Assembly (NCBI RefSeq): GCF_026167665.1
Contig: NZ_CP098740.1
Coordinates: forward strand, 7,068,001 to 7,132,000
DNA length: 64,000 bases
Origin: Streptomyces drozdowiczii
GTDB taxonomy: Bacteria > Actinomycetota > Actinomycetes > Streptomycetales > Streptomycetaceae
Direction: 5' to 3'
In this document: positions 25,733 to 33,887 of the stretch, in pieces
Numbering within the stretch: position 1 is the first letter of the stretch
How the letters are laid out: each line of letters begins with the position of its first letter
Made by a program: the position numbers and the translations under genes
Notes under the pieces: model-generated
The model's input: only the letters and a program-made list of their open reading frames with translations
The model's database searches: none
Told to the model about the DNA's origin: nothing

Positions 25733-26890
25733 TCAGCGCAGCTTCCGGGCGAACTCCCGTACGTCGTCCACGAACGGTCCGGGCTGTTCCAGGGCGGCGA
25801 AGTGGCCGCCGCGGTCGTGCTCCGTCCAGTGCGCGAGGGTCGGCAGGATGCGCTCGGCGAAGGCACGGACCGGCCGGACGATGTCCCCCGCGAAGTACGT
25901 CACGCCGACCGGCATGGTGAGCGGCCACGGACCGGCCCAGGTCTCCAGGAAGTCCTCGACGGTGCGGTTCGACTCGTAGTACAGCTGGGCGCTGGTCCCG
26001 GCGGACGCGGTGAGCCAGTACACCGAGGCCACGGCCAGCAGCTGGTCGCGCTCCACCGCCTCCTCGGGGGCGTCCTTCGAGGACGTCCACTCCTTGTACT
26101 TCTCCGCGATCCAGGCCAGCTGGCCGACCGGTGAGTCGGTGAGCGCGTACGCGAGGGTCTGCGGGCGGGTGGACTGGATCTTCCGCCATCCCGTGCCGTC
26201 CTCCTCGAAGGCGGCCGCGTGCGCGAGCCGTGCCGCGTCCGTCGCGTCCAGGGCGGCCATCGCGGCGGGGTCCTCCGGCGGGATGGTCACCAGCATGTTC
26301 ACGTGCACCCCGGCGACGTGCTCCGGGTCGGCGAGGCCGAGGTGCAGGGAGATGGAGGAGCCCCAGTCCCCGCCCTGGGCGATGTACCGGTCGTAGCCCA
26401 GGGACGCCATGAGTTCCGCCCACGCCCGCGCGACCCGCTTCACCCCCCAGCCGGCTTCGGCGGGCGCGCCGGAGAATCCGTATCCGGGCAGGGACGGGAT
26501 GACCACGTGGAAGGCGTCGCCCGGGTCCCCGCCGTGGGCGGCCGGGTCGGTCAGCGGCCCGATGACGTCCAGGAACTCGGTGACCGAACCGGGCCAGCCG
26601 TGGGTGAGGATCAGCGGCGTCGCCGTCGGCTCGGGCGAGCGAACGTGGAGGAAGTGCACGTCGACGCCGTCGATCTCGGTGACGTACTGGGGGACCTGGT
26701 TCAGCCGGTCCTCGACGGCGCGCCAGTCGAACTTGGTGCGCCAGTGGTCCGCCAGGTCCTTCAGGTATTCCAGGGGGACGCCGCGGTCCCACCGCACGCC
26801 GGGCAGTTCGGCCGGCCACCGTGCGTCGGCGATCCGGCGGTCCAGGTCGTCCAGGGCGGCCTGGGGGATGTCTATGCGGAACGGGCGCAT
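25733..26890 (-). CDS. Enediyne epoxide hydrolase (SgcF/NcsF2-like)
   Basis: A 385-residue alpha/beta-hydrolase epoxide hydrolase with the N-terminal EHN domain typical of this family ([20 protein letters not shown] to about residue 110). It has the oxyanion HGWPGS motif at 97-102, the nucleophile Asp175 in GGDWGS, and the late His in RGGHFAALE. In C-1027 and neocarzinostatin pathways such enzymes open the core epoxide to a vicinal diol, the handle for later ester or sugar attachment. I chose the ATG at 26888-26890, preceded by AAGGTGA, over the one 18 bp upstream. It is the strongest nine-membered-core marker in the tailoring region. Confidence 0.9.
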   Translation of the reverse strand: MRPFRIDIPQAALDDLDRRIADARWPAELPGVRWDRGVPLEYLKDLADHWRTKFDWRAVEDRLNQVPQYVTEIDGVDVHFLHVRSPEPTATPLILTHGWPGSVTEFLDVIGPLTDPAAHGGDPGDAFHVVIPSLPGYGFSGAPAEAGWGVKRVARAWAELMASLGYDRYIAQGGDWGSSISLHLGLADPEHVAGVHVNMLVTIPPEDPAAMAALDATDAARLAHAAAFEEDGTGWRKIQSTRPQTLAYALTDSPVGQLAWIAEKYKEWTSSKDAPEEAVERDQLLAVASVYWLTASAGTSAQLYYESNRTVEDFLETWAGPWPLTMPVGVTYFAGDIVRPVRAFAERILPTLAHWTEHDRGGHFAALEQPGPFVDDVREFARKLR

Positions 26891-26923
26891 GGTTGTTTCA
26901 CCTTTCATCGGCCGGGGCCGAGA

Positions 26924-28270
26924 TCACGAGGCCGGTCTCAGGGAGTGCCTGAGTACCCGGAGAAGAATGCGGGGACGCATGAGCGCCTGCGGCGGATCGA
27001 TGAGGCCCGCCGCCCGGATGAAGGCGTTGGAGATTTCCGCGTCGTGCACGGCCGCTTTCTGGAGCCGCGCCACATAGGCGTTCACCAGACGGGTCTTCAC
27101 CGTGCGCTTTCCCTCGACGCCGGGGAATCCGAGATCGGCACCGGCCGACAGGTCCCAGGGCGCGTCGACGTCCGCGGAGATGTCGTGGAAGAAGGAGAGC
27201 GGCTGCGGCAGGACACCCGTGCGCAGATGCCGGAGCAGGGTCAGCGATTCCAGGGCGGACACGGTCATGCCCTGCGCGTAGATCGGGTTGAAACTGCAGA
27301 AGGCGTCGCCCATGACGAGCAGCCGGTCGGGGAATGCGGCGAGTCCTTCGTAATGGCGGCGCACACTGGCCGGGAAACGGAAGGTCACCGGATCGTCCAG
27401 GGGCTCGGCCGTACGAATGGCCTCGTAGATCTCCGGGACCGGAAGGGATTTCGCGAAGGCGAGGAAGCCCTCCGGGTCGGCCGGCGGATGGTCCCCGAGC
27501 ATTCCCGTGAGGGAGAGTTCGAAGCGGTTCTCGTCGCCGGGCAGCCGGTAGAAGAACGCGCCGCGCGGGTACGCCGGGGTGGGCGCGGGGATGATCGCCA
27601 GGTCGGTGCCCAGCGGGTCCTCGGCCAGCTGGTAGTGGCGCGTGGTGTAGGCCAGGTCGACCTTGACGTGCTCCTCGCGGGGCGCGGCGTACCCCAGCTC
27701 GCGCAGCCAGGCCGGGGTGCGCGATCCGCGCCCGGTGGTGTCGATGACCAGGTCGGCGTGGAGCGTCCGCTCGGCGCCCCCTCCGGTCCGGGGCTGGACG
27801 CGGGCGCCGGTGACGCGGGTGCGGTCGGGGGTGGTCTCCAGGCCGGTGATGTCGTGGCCGTCCAGGAAGGTGATGTTGTGGATCTTCCGGACCCGCTCGC
27901 GCACATGGTATTCGAGCACCGGTCTGGTGGCCGGGACGCAGAGCAGCCCCGAGTGACCCGGGCGCATCCGGCGGCCGTTGAAGCACCAGCGGTTGTCGCC
28001 GTTGAAGTCGCCCGAGGTGATGCCGGCGGCCGTCAGCTCGGCCGTGAGGCCGGGGAAGTGCGCTTCCAGGATCTGCTGGCCCCTGGCCACCAGGCCGTGG
28101 GCGTGGCGGGCGTGCGGAACGCCGCGACGGTACTCCACGGTGTTCGGGAGTTCGTCGCGTTCCACGATCGTCACGTCTGTGAAGAATTCCGCGAGCACCC
28201 GGGCGGCGAGCATTCCCGCCATACTCCCGCCCAGGACGACCACGCGATCTCCGACGAGGCTGGTCACCAC
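26924..28270 (-). CDS. FAD-dependent monooxygenase
   Basis: A 448-residue class A flavin monooxygenase/tryptophan-halogenase-like fold. It has the FAD motif VVVLGGSMAGMLAARVLAE (GxGxxG variant GGSMAG), the middle motif DLVIDTTGRGSRTPAWL and the second FAD-contact LLVMGDAFCSFNPIYAQGM (GDA). There is no GWxWxIP halogenase motif. It starts at GTG in a double-GTG context. It may hydroxylate the core or a side chain and could use flavin from the E6 reductase. It has its own copy of the cluster element upstream, so it and the epoxide hydrolase may be an independent transcription unit. Confidence 0.85.
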   Translation of the reverse strand: MVTSLVGDRVVVLGGSMAGMLAARVLAEFFTDVTIVERDELPNTVEYRRGVPHARHAHGLVARGQQILEAHFPGLTAELTAAGITSGDFNGDNRWCFNGRRMRPGHSGLLCVPATRPVLEYHVRERVRKIHNITFLDGHDITGLETTPDRTRVTGARVQPRTGGGAERTLHADLVIDTTGRGSRTPAWLRELGYAAPREEHVKVDLAYTTRHYQLAEDPLGTDLAIIPAPTPAYPRGAFFYRLPGDENRFELSLTGMLGDHPPADPEGFLAFAKSLPVPEIYEAIRTAEPLDDPVTFRFPASVRRHYEGLAAFPDRLLVMGDAFCSFNPIYAQGMTVSALESLTLLRHLRTGVLPQPLSFFHDISADVDAPWDLSAGADLGFPGVEGKRTVKTRLVNAYVARLQKAAVHDAEISNAFIRAAGLIDPPQALMRPRILLRVLRHSLRPAS

Positions 28271-28334
28271 CAGCGCCTCCTCAATTCATAGGTGTCACCG
28301 CGATGCTCGAATGGTCGTCCTCGGTTGTCCGGAC

Positions 28335-28353
28335 GGCATCTTCCAATGTGCGC
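28335..28353 (-). promoter_or_regulatory. Cluster 19-bp element upstream of the FAD monooxygenase
   Basis: The plus strand reads GGCATCTTCCAATGTGCGC, continuing TG. It matches the copy at 17896-17914 in 17 of 19 positions and lies in the 99-bp gap between the sulfur-carrier stop and the monooxygenase start. Confidence 0.55.
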
Positions 28354-28369
28354 TGCGTTGTTTTGCGGT

Positions 28370-28636
28370 TCAGCCGCCGGCCATCGGAGGGATCAGGACG
28401 ACGGTGCTTCCCTCGGGCACCACGGTGGTGGCCCGGGATTTACGGGGAATGAGCGCGTCGCCCACGCACATATTGATGTAGCCGGCCGGTTCGTGATCGG
28501 TGCCGAGCAGCCGGCGGGCATAGGACGGGTGGTCGGCGACGAATCGCTTGATCACCTCGTGCAGCAGACCGGCGGGTACCTCGAACTCCGTCTGGCCGTC
28601 GGCGGCCCACACCGACGGAAGAACGACCTTCACCAT
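28370..28636 (-). CDS. MoaD/ThiS-like sulfur carrier protein
   Basis: An 88-residue ubiquitin-fold sulfur carrier (MVKVVLPSVWAADGQTEF, then VPEGSTVVLIPPMAGG) with the essential C-terminal Gly-Gly exposed at the end. Such proteins are adenylated and thiocarboxylated, then donate sulfide (examples: ThiS, MoaD, CysO, BE-7585A and thioquinolobactin pathways). A near-perfect GGAGG lies 6 bases before the ATG. It sits 16 bp after the FGE-fold gene. No activating E1-like enzyme is in the window, so a housekeeping one would be needed. It implies a sulfur-transfer step in this pathway (inference). Confidence 0.88.
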   Translation of the reverse strand: MVKVVLPSVWAADGQTEFEVPAGLLHEVIKRFVADHPSYARRLLGTDHEPAGYINMCVGDALIPRKSRATTVVPEGSTVVLIPPMAGG

Positions 28637-28652
28637 GGAATCCTCCTTTAGG

Positions 28653-29546
28653 TCAATCGTCTTTCGCGCACCGGAATCCGTGCGCGAAACTGGCCCATCC
28701 CGTGGGATCGCCGTGCATTCTTTCGGCGCAGCGCACCTGGTACCGGAGATTCATCCAGGAGCCGCCGCGAATGACGCGGTACCGGCCCAGCGCCATGCGC
28801 ACGGTCGGGTCGCAGTCCACCGCGTCGTCGTAGAGGTGCGAGAGCGTCGACGTCCACTCGTAGACGTTGCCGGCCATGTCGGCGCAGCCGAACGGGCTGT
28901 CGCCCCGGTCCGAGAAGGCGCCCACCGGCGTCGTACGCGGCAGCGCACCGTGCAGGGCGCACTCCGCGGCCCACCACTCCTGCCATGCCGCGTACGAGGT
29001 GAACGAACGCGCGTGGTACTCCGTGGTGTTGGCGTTCCCCGCGTCCCAGCTGTCGCCCCACGGCCAGATCCTGAACCCGGTCCCGCGCGCCGCGAACTCC
29101 CACTCCGCCTCGGTCGGCAGTCGCTTGCCGGCCCACCGGGCGTACGCGTTCGCGTCGCCCCACGAGACATGGACGACCGGGTGGTCCTCGTATCCGCTGA
29201 CCGTGCGGCCGGGGCCGCCGGGCGCGTCCCAGCGGGCGCCGGGCTGCTCCACCCAGCCGCCCGCCCCGTAGACCAGGCTGAAGCCGCGCTCCTCGGCGTC
29301 GGTCCGGTAGCCGGTGTCCGCGACGAACCTGCCGAACTCGCCGACCGTGACCGGGTACTGGTCGATCCGGAAGGGGGCGACGGTCCGCGCGACGACCGGG
29401 GTCTCGTCGGCGAACCACCGGCGCGGGAACGGCTGGTCCGCCTCGTCCAGGAGGTCGAGCATCCGCTCCGGCGAGCCCTGGAGGAATTCACCGCCCGGGA
29501 TCCGGACCATCCGCCCCGCCGCGAGCGTGCTCCCCGTCGCGGTCAT
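28653..29546 (-). CDS. FGE/sulfatase-modifying-factor fold protein, non-canonical
   Basis: A 297-residue SUMF1/FGE-fold protein (MVRIPGGEFLQGS, FRIDQYPVTVGEFGRFVADTGY, HPVVHVSWGDANAYARWAGKRLPTEAEWEFAARG, FGCADMAGNVYEWT, RGGSWMN, GFRCAKDD). True aerobic formylglycine-generating enzymes carry a copper-binding Cys pair just after GGS (C-x4-C). Here the region reads GGSWMNLRYQVRCAER, so that pair is absent. It is therefore probably not a sulfatase activator and may be a repurposed oxidase or C-S bond enzyme. ATGA overlap with the condensation gene and proximity to the sulfur carrier suggest one pathway step. Confidence 0.85.
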   Translation of the reverse strand: MTATGSTLAAGRMVRIPGGEFLQGSPERMLDLLDEADQPFPRRWFADETPVVARTVAPFRIDQYPVTVGEFGRFVADTGYRTDAEERGFSLVYGAGGWVEQPGARWDAPGGPGRTVSGYEDHPVVHVSWGDANAYARWAGKRLPTEAEWEFAARGTGFRIWPWGDSWDAGNANTTEYHARSFTSYAAWQEWWAAECALHGALPRTTPVGAFSDRGDSPFGCADMAGNVYEWTSTLSHLYDDAVDCDPTVRMALGRYRVIRGGSWMNLRYQVRCAERMHGDPTGWASFAHGFRCAKDD

Positions 29547-30925
29547 GCCGCACGCGCCACGGGGGCGGCGGCCTCGGCCAGCAGCTCCCGCAGGACCTCC
29601 CGGTAGTCGTCGGCCATCCTCACCACCGTCGCCTCGTCGAAGCGGTCGGTGCGGTACATCAGGTTGCCCATGGCCTCGCCGGACGGCTCGAAGCTGAGCG
29701 TCCACAGGGCGCCGTCCGGGAGTTCGGAGACCACGGGCGCCGACTGCGGCTGCCAGGGGATCTCGGAGAACGCCGGGGTGCCGGCGTCCGGGTCGCCCTC
29801 GTCCTCCTCCAGGGCATGGGCGCGCGGGAACACCTGGAAGGTGACCGGCGCGTGGTCGTCCCGCATCGCGAGGGACATGAGGTCGGGCAGCGCCTCGAAG
29901 AGCTGGATCGCGGGGATGTCGTGCGCGTAGGCGTCCAGGCAGGTGGCGCGGGTGCGGCGCAGCAGCTCCCCGACGTCCGCGCACCCGGCCAGGTCGACCC
30001 GGAGCGGCAGGAAGTTGAAGAACGAGCCCACCGTGTCGTTGAACTTCCCGTTGGCGCGCCCCGGGGTGTGCGTCGAGACGACGACGTCGGTGGCGCCGGT
30101 GATCCGGTGGACGAGCCGGTAGTACGCGGCGAGCAGCACCATGAACGGTGAGCAGCAGGCGTCCTTGGCGAGCGCGAGCGCGCCGGAGACGAGGTCCGCG
30201 CCGACCGTGAAGCGGTAGGCGGCGGTGACGGACGGCAGCCCGGCGGACTTGAGGTGGTCGGTTCTGAGGGCGGTGAGCCGGGCGCCGCGCAGCTTCTGCC
30301 GCCAGTGGTCCAGCGATCGGGCCGTCGCCGGGCTCGCCGCCTGCTCCCGCTCCCAGGCAACGAACTCGTGGTACGGCCGTACGGGCGGCAGTCCGGCGTC
30401 GGTGCCGTCCTTGCGGGCGGTGTAGTACGCGGCGAGGTCCCGTGCGAGCAGGCGCATCGACATGCCGTCGGTCGCGGTGTGGTGGGTCTGGAGCAGCAGG
30501 ACCGCGTCGCGCGCGTCGAAGCGGAGCAGGACGGCCCGCAGGTGGGGCAGCTCGTTGATGTCGAGCGTCCCGGCCTCGATCTCGCGGCGCAGCTCCTGCG
30601 CCCGCCGCGCCCGCTCCGCCACCGGGACGCCGGGGCACTCCCGGACGTCGAGGCGGGGCGGGGTGGCGGGGAAGACCCGCTGGTGGCCGGCGTCCGCCTC
30701 GCGGATGATCTGGCTGCGCAGCGGTTCGTGGCGTTCCACCACGTCGGCCAGGGCCCCGCGCAGGTGGTCCAGGTCGACCGGACCGGTCAGCCGCCAGACG
30801 CCGACCATGTGGAACCGGGGTCCGAAGGGGCCCGACTCGTCGCCCGAGTCGAACATGCGGAGGAACTCCTGGTTGAACGACAGCGGCAGCCGGGTCGCCC
30901 CGTCCGCCGTGCTGGTTGCGGTCAT
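29543..30925 (-). CDS. Free-standing condensation enzyme (SgcC5-like)
   Basis: A 460-residue NRPS condensation-domain protein with the active-site motif HHTATDG at residues 148-154 intact. Other C-domain features are PLSFNQEFL at the N-terminus, RHEPLRSQI and NDTVGSFFNFLPLRVDL. Free-standing C enzymes in enediyne pathways (SgcC5, KedY5) join a carrier-protein-bound acyl group to an enediyne diol as an ester or amide. Carrier proteins occur at 38988-39668 and 43083-45145, and the diol could come from the epoxide hydrolase. The start is the ATG at 30923-30925. Confidence 0.92.
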   Translation of the reverse strand: MTATSTADGATRLPLSFNQEFLRMFDSGDESGPFGPRFHMVGVWRLTGPVDLDHLRGALADVVERHEPLRSQIIREADAGHQRVFPATPPRLDVRECPGVPVAERARRAQELRREIEAGTLDINELPHLRAVLLRFDARDAVLLLQTHHTATDGMSMRLLARDLAAYYTARKDGTDAGLPPVRPYHEFVAWEREQAASPATARSLDHWRQKLRGARLTALRTDHLKSAGLPSVTAAYRFTVGADLVSGALALAKDACCSPFMVLLAAYYRLVHRITGATDVVVSTHTPGRANGKFNDTVGSFFNFLPLRVDLAGCADVGELLRRTRATCLDAYAHDIPAIQLFEALPDLMSLAMRDDHAPVTFQVFPRAHALEEDEGDPDAGTPAFSEIPWQPQSAPVVSELPDGALWTLSFEPSGEAMGNLMYRTDRFDEATVVRMADDYREVLRELLAEAAAPVARAA

Positions 30926-30966
30926 GCCTGCGTACTCCTACTCCTGTGACGCGCGGGCTTGGGGGC

Positions 30967-32307
30967 TCAGCGGGCGAGGGCGAGCTTTTCGAGGGTCGGC
31001 ACGATGTCGCTGGGGCTCGGGGACGCCATCAGGTCCATCCGCAGCCGTTCGGCGCCGCTTCGGAACGCCGGGTCGGTGAGGAGCCGGGTGACCTGTTCGC
31101 GTACGGCCGCCACGGAGGGGCTGCCGAGGTCCATCACCTCGCCCGCGCCGAATCCGGTGATGTAGGCGCCGGTCACCGGCGCGAGCTTGTACCGGGGATA
31201 GGCGATCCGCTCGGACGGCGGCTCGTCCTCCTTCTTCTCGTCGCCGCTCTCCGGGAAGTCCACGACGATCTGCGGGACGCCGACGCAGCCGGCGGCGGCC
31301 ATGGTGCCGATCCCGCCGTGGTGGATGAGGAGTTGGCAGGTCTGCATGAGGTTGTCGAGCGGCAGGTAGTCGACGACCCGGATGTTCGGGGGAAGCTCGC
31401 CGACGTCCGCGAGCTGGCTGGCGTCCAGCGTGGCGACGACCTCGATGTCCAGACCGCCCAGCGCGTCCAGCAGCGTCCGCACGTACGCCCAGTCCGTGGC
31501 CGGTACGTACTTGCGTACCGAGAGCCCGAGCGAGAGCGCGACGCGGGGCCGTTCCGGCACGGGGTACAGCCAGTCGGGCATGGCCGTCTGGGCGGTGTGC
31601 GGTATCCACCGCATCGGGAGCCGCCGGGTGTCGACGTCGAAGTTCATGCCGCTGGGCACCACGTCGATCGTCCACTGCCCGTAGAGGGTGTCGTGGTCGA
31701 TCGGGACGTCGTACCGCTCGGCCATCGCCCGGATCGTCTCGACCATGGGGTTGGGCTCGTCGGGCGCGTCCGGGCCCTCGGTCAGCTTCTCGTACAGGTC
31801 GAGGAACCAGCCGTTGTAGTCCGTCCCGGACTGCCGGGCGTGCCGGGCGCCGACCGCGCGCGCCGCGACGGCCGCGCCGGGCATGCAGGGGTCCCAGATG
31901 ACCAGGTCGGGCTGCCAGCTGCGGAAGAAGCTCACCATTCCGTCCATGGCGGGCAGGGGTTCGTCGGGCGAGCCCTGGAAGGGCGTGAAGTCCCACATCG
32001 CCGGCAGGAAGCCGTGGCAGATGGTGCCCCACTCCATCTCGTTCTCCTCCGGGACGTGCAGTGCCTCGGTGATGCGGGTGACTTCCTTACGGGCCTGTGG
32101 CCATGCCCCGGTCGGTCCGGTGGGTTCGGGCATCTCGTCCGCACCGCACATCTCCTTGAAGGTGAGGCCGGACGCCGTGACCGTGGGTCCGAGCGTGGGG
32201 TGGGAGACGACGACGACGTCGTGTCCCGCGGCGCGCAGCGCCCAGGCCAGGGGAACGAAGGGGTAGAGGTGGGCGGCCGCAGGCCAGACCGCGAAGGCGA
32301 CACGCAT
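30967..32307 (-). CDS. Glycosyltransferase, GT1/CalG-like
   Basis: A 446-residue GT-B glycosyltransferase (MRVAFAVWPAAAHLYPFVPLAWALRAAGHDV at the N-terminus). The C-terminal nucleotide-sugar site LLIHHGGIGTMAAAGCVGVPQIVVDFPESGDE is typical of the macrolide/enediyne CalG and EryC-type enzymes. An acceptor-side region (residues about 40-220) is large and divergent. It probably attaches a deoxy- or pentose sugar to the core. It is one of three glycosyltransferases in the cluster, all on different transcripts or positions, so at least two sugars or a disaccharide are likely. Confidence 0.92.
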   Translation of the reverse strand: MRVAFAVWPAAAHLYPFVPLAWALRAAGHDVVVVSHPTLGPTVTASGLTFKEMCGADEMPEPTGPTGAWPQARKEVTRITEALHVPEENEMEWGTICHGFLPAMWDFTPFQGSPDEPLPAMDGMVSFFRSWQPDLVIWDPCMPGAAVAARAVGARHARQSGTDYNGWFLDLYEKLTEGPDAPDEPNPMVETIRAMAERYDVPIDHDTLYGQWTIDVVPSGMNFDVDTRRLPMRWIPHTAQTAMPDWLYPVPERPRVALSLGLSVRKYVPATDWAYVRTLLDALGGLDIEVVATLDASQLADVGELPPNIRVVDYLPLDNLMQTCQLLIHHGGIGTMAAAGCVGVPQIVVDFPESGDEKKEDEPPSERIAYPRYKLAPVTGAYITGFGAGEVMDLGSPSVAAVREQVTRLLTDPAFRSGAERLRMDLMASPSPSDIVPTLEKLALAR

Positions 32308-32318
32308 GGGAGGGCTCC

Positions 32319-33887
32319 TTACTCGTTGTCTTCGGACGGTTCGGGCGAGGAGCCGATCGGCCGGACGCCCCGCAGGGTCTTGTGGGCGACGAACGCGAGC
32401 CCGAGGAAGAGCAGCATGGCCAGCAGCGCGACGGAGGTGGCTCCCGTGTTGAAGGTGTCCCGCGCGGCCGCCAGGACCTGACCGCCCGTCCGGGCCGGGA
32501 GCCGGCCGGCGGCGTCGATCGCGTGGGGCAGGGTCTCGTTGATCGCGGACGCGGTCTTTCCGGTGACGGATCCGGGGAGGTCCACATGTCCGGCGTAGAA
32601 GGCCGTCATGAGGCTGCCGAAGACGGCGACGCCGAGCGCGGAGCCGAATTCGCCGCTGATCCCGCTGAGCGAACCGGCCGATCCGGCCCGCTCCTGCGGC
32701 ACCGCCTGCATGACGAGCTGGCCGCTCAGCACGCCGACGGGGCTGGTCCCCAGCATCACGACGCACAGCCCGCCGATCAGCGTGGCCACCCCGCTCGCCG
32801 CGGTCATCCGCGTCAGCACGGCCTCACCGGTGGCGGCGAGCAGCAGGCCGCCGGTGAGCACCGCGCCGGGCGGGAAGCGCTTCGCGAGCATCGTGGACAG
32901 ATGCACCCCGAGGATCGCCATCGAGACCGGCAGCGTCATCCACAGGGCCGTCTCGAACGCCGAGTAGCCGTCCACCAGTTGGAGGTGCTGGTTGAGGACC
33001 AGGCCGTTGCCGCTCTGCACGATCCCGACGAGCAGGAAGACCAGCAGCGTCGCGCCGACCGTGCGGACCCGGAAGAACCCCATGTCGACCAGCGGGTCGG
33101 CCAGCCGGCGCTGCCGGCGGGCGAAGGCGACGCCGAATCCCAGCCCGACCGCGATGGCCACCAGCGGCAGCACGGACAGGCTGCGGGCCAGCGCGGTCAG
33201 CCCCCAGATGGCCGGGAGCATCGTCGCCAGCGACAGGCCCACGCTGACGAGGTCGAGCGGCTGCGCGGAGTCGTCCCGGGACTCGGGCAGGACGAACGGC
33301 CCCACCACCAGCAGCAGGACCATCACCGGTACGGCGATGAGGAAGGTGGACCCCCACCAGAAGACGCCCAGCAGGAAGCCGCCGACGGTGGGGCCGAGCA
33401 GCACGCCCAGCATCGCCGCGGTCGCCATCATCGAGAAGGCGGTGGCCATCTTCTTGGGGTCGGGGAACATCTCCTTGATCAGGGCCATGACGGCCGGCCC
33501 GATGGTCGCCCCGGCGATGCCCAGCAGGGCACGCACCACGATGAGGAGCGCCGGACTGTGCGAGAAGGCCGCGATCACGGACAGGACGGTGAACGCGGCG
33601 GCACCGATCAGCAGGAGCTTCCGGCGGCCGATCCGGTCGCCCAGGCGTCCGATGGTGACCATGAATCCGACGACGAAGAAGCCGTAGATGTCGATGATCC
33701 ACAGTGCTTCGAGGTTGCTGAGGGACAGGTCGCTGACCATGTAGGGGATCGCCAGGAAGATGACGCCGAGGTCCAGCATCACCAGCATCATCGGCAGCAG
33801 GAGTACGACGAGACCGAGCCACGCCTTCCTTCCGGACGGCCGGGTCTCCTCCCTCGGGGGTTTCTGACTCACGGAAGTGCTCATCAT
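32319..33887 (-). CDS. MFS efflux pump (DHA2, SgcB-like)
   Basis: A 522-residue major-facilitator exporter of the 14-TMS DrugH+ antiporter-2 type (AWLGLVVLLLPMMLVMLDLGVIFLAIPYM; GRLGDRIGRRKLLLIGAAAF; RALLGIAGATIGPAVMALI; LGPTVGGFLLGVFWW). It probably exports the product and contributes self-resistance, like SgcB. There are two possible ATGs. The first (33885-33887) overlaps the mannosidase stop by ATGA; the second (33882-33884) has a better-spaced GGAG. It is expressed with the mannosidase and glycosyltransferase. Confidence 0.92.
   Translation of the reverse strand: MMSTSVSQKPPREETRPSGRKAWLGLVVLLLPMMLVMLDLGVIFLAIPYMVSDLSLSNLEALWIIDIYGFFVVGFMVTIGRLGDRIGRRKLLLIGAAAFTVLSVIAAFSHSPALLIVVRALLGIAGATIGPAVMALIKEMFPDPKKMATAFSMMATAAMLGVLLGPTVGGFLLGVFWWGSTFLIAVPVMVLLLVVGPFVLPESRDDSAQPLDLVSVGLSLATMLPAIWGLTALARSLSVLPLVAIAVGLGFGVAFARRQRRLADPLVDMGFFRVRTVGATLLVFLLVGIVQSGNGLVLNQHLQLVDGYSAFETALWMTLPVSMAILGVHLSTMLAKRFPPGAVLTGGLLLAATGEAVLTRMTAASGVATLIGGLCVVMLGTSPVGVLSGQLVMQAVPQERAGSAGSLSGISGEFGSALGVAVFGSLMTAFYAGHVDLPGSVTGKTASAINETLPHAIDAAGRLPARTGGQVLAAARDTFNTGATSVALLAMLLFLGLAFVAHKTLRGVRPIGSSPEPSEDNE

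Noticed and set aside
28653..29546. Sulfatase-activating formylglycine enzyme
   Set aside because: The cysteine pair needed for copper binding is missing and no sulfatase gene is in the window.
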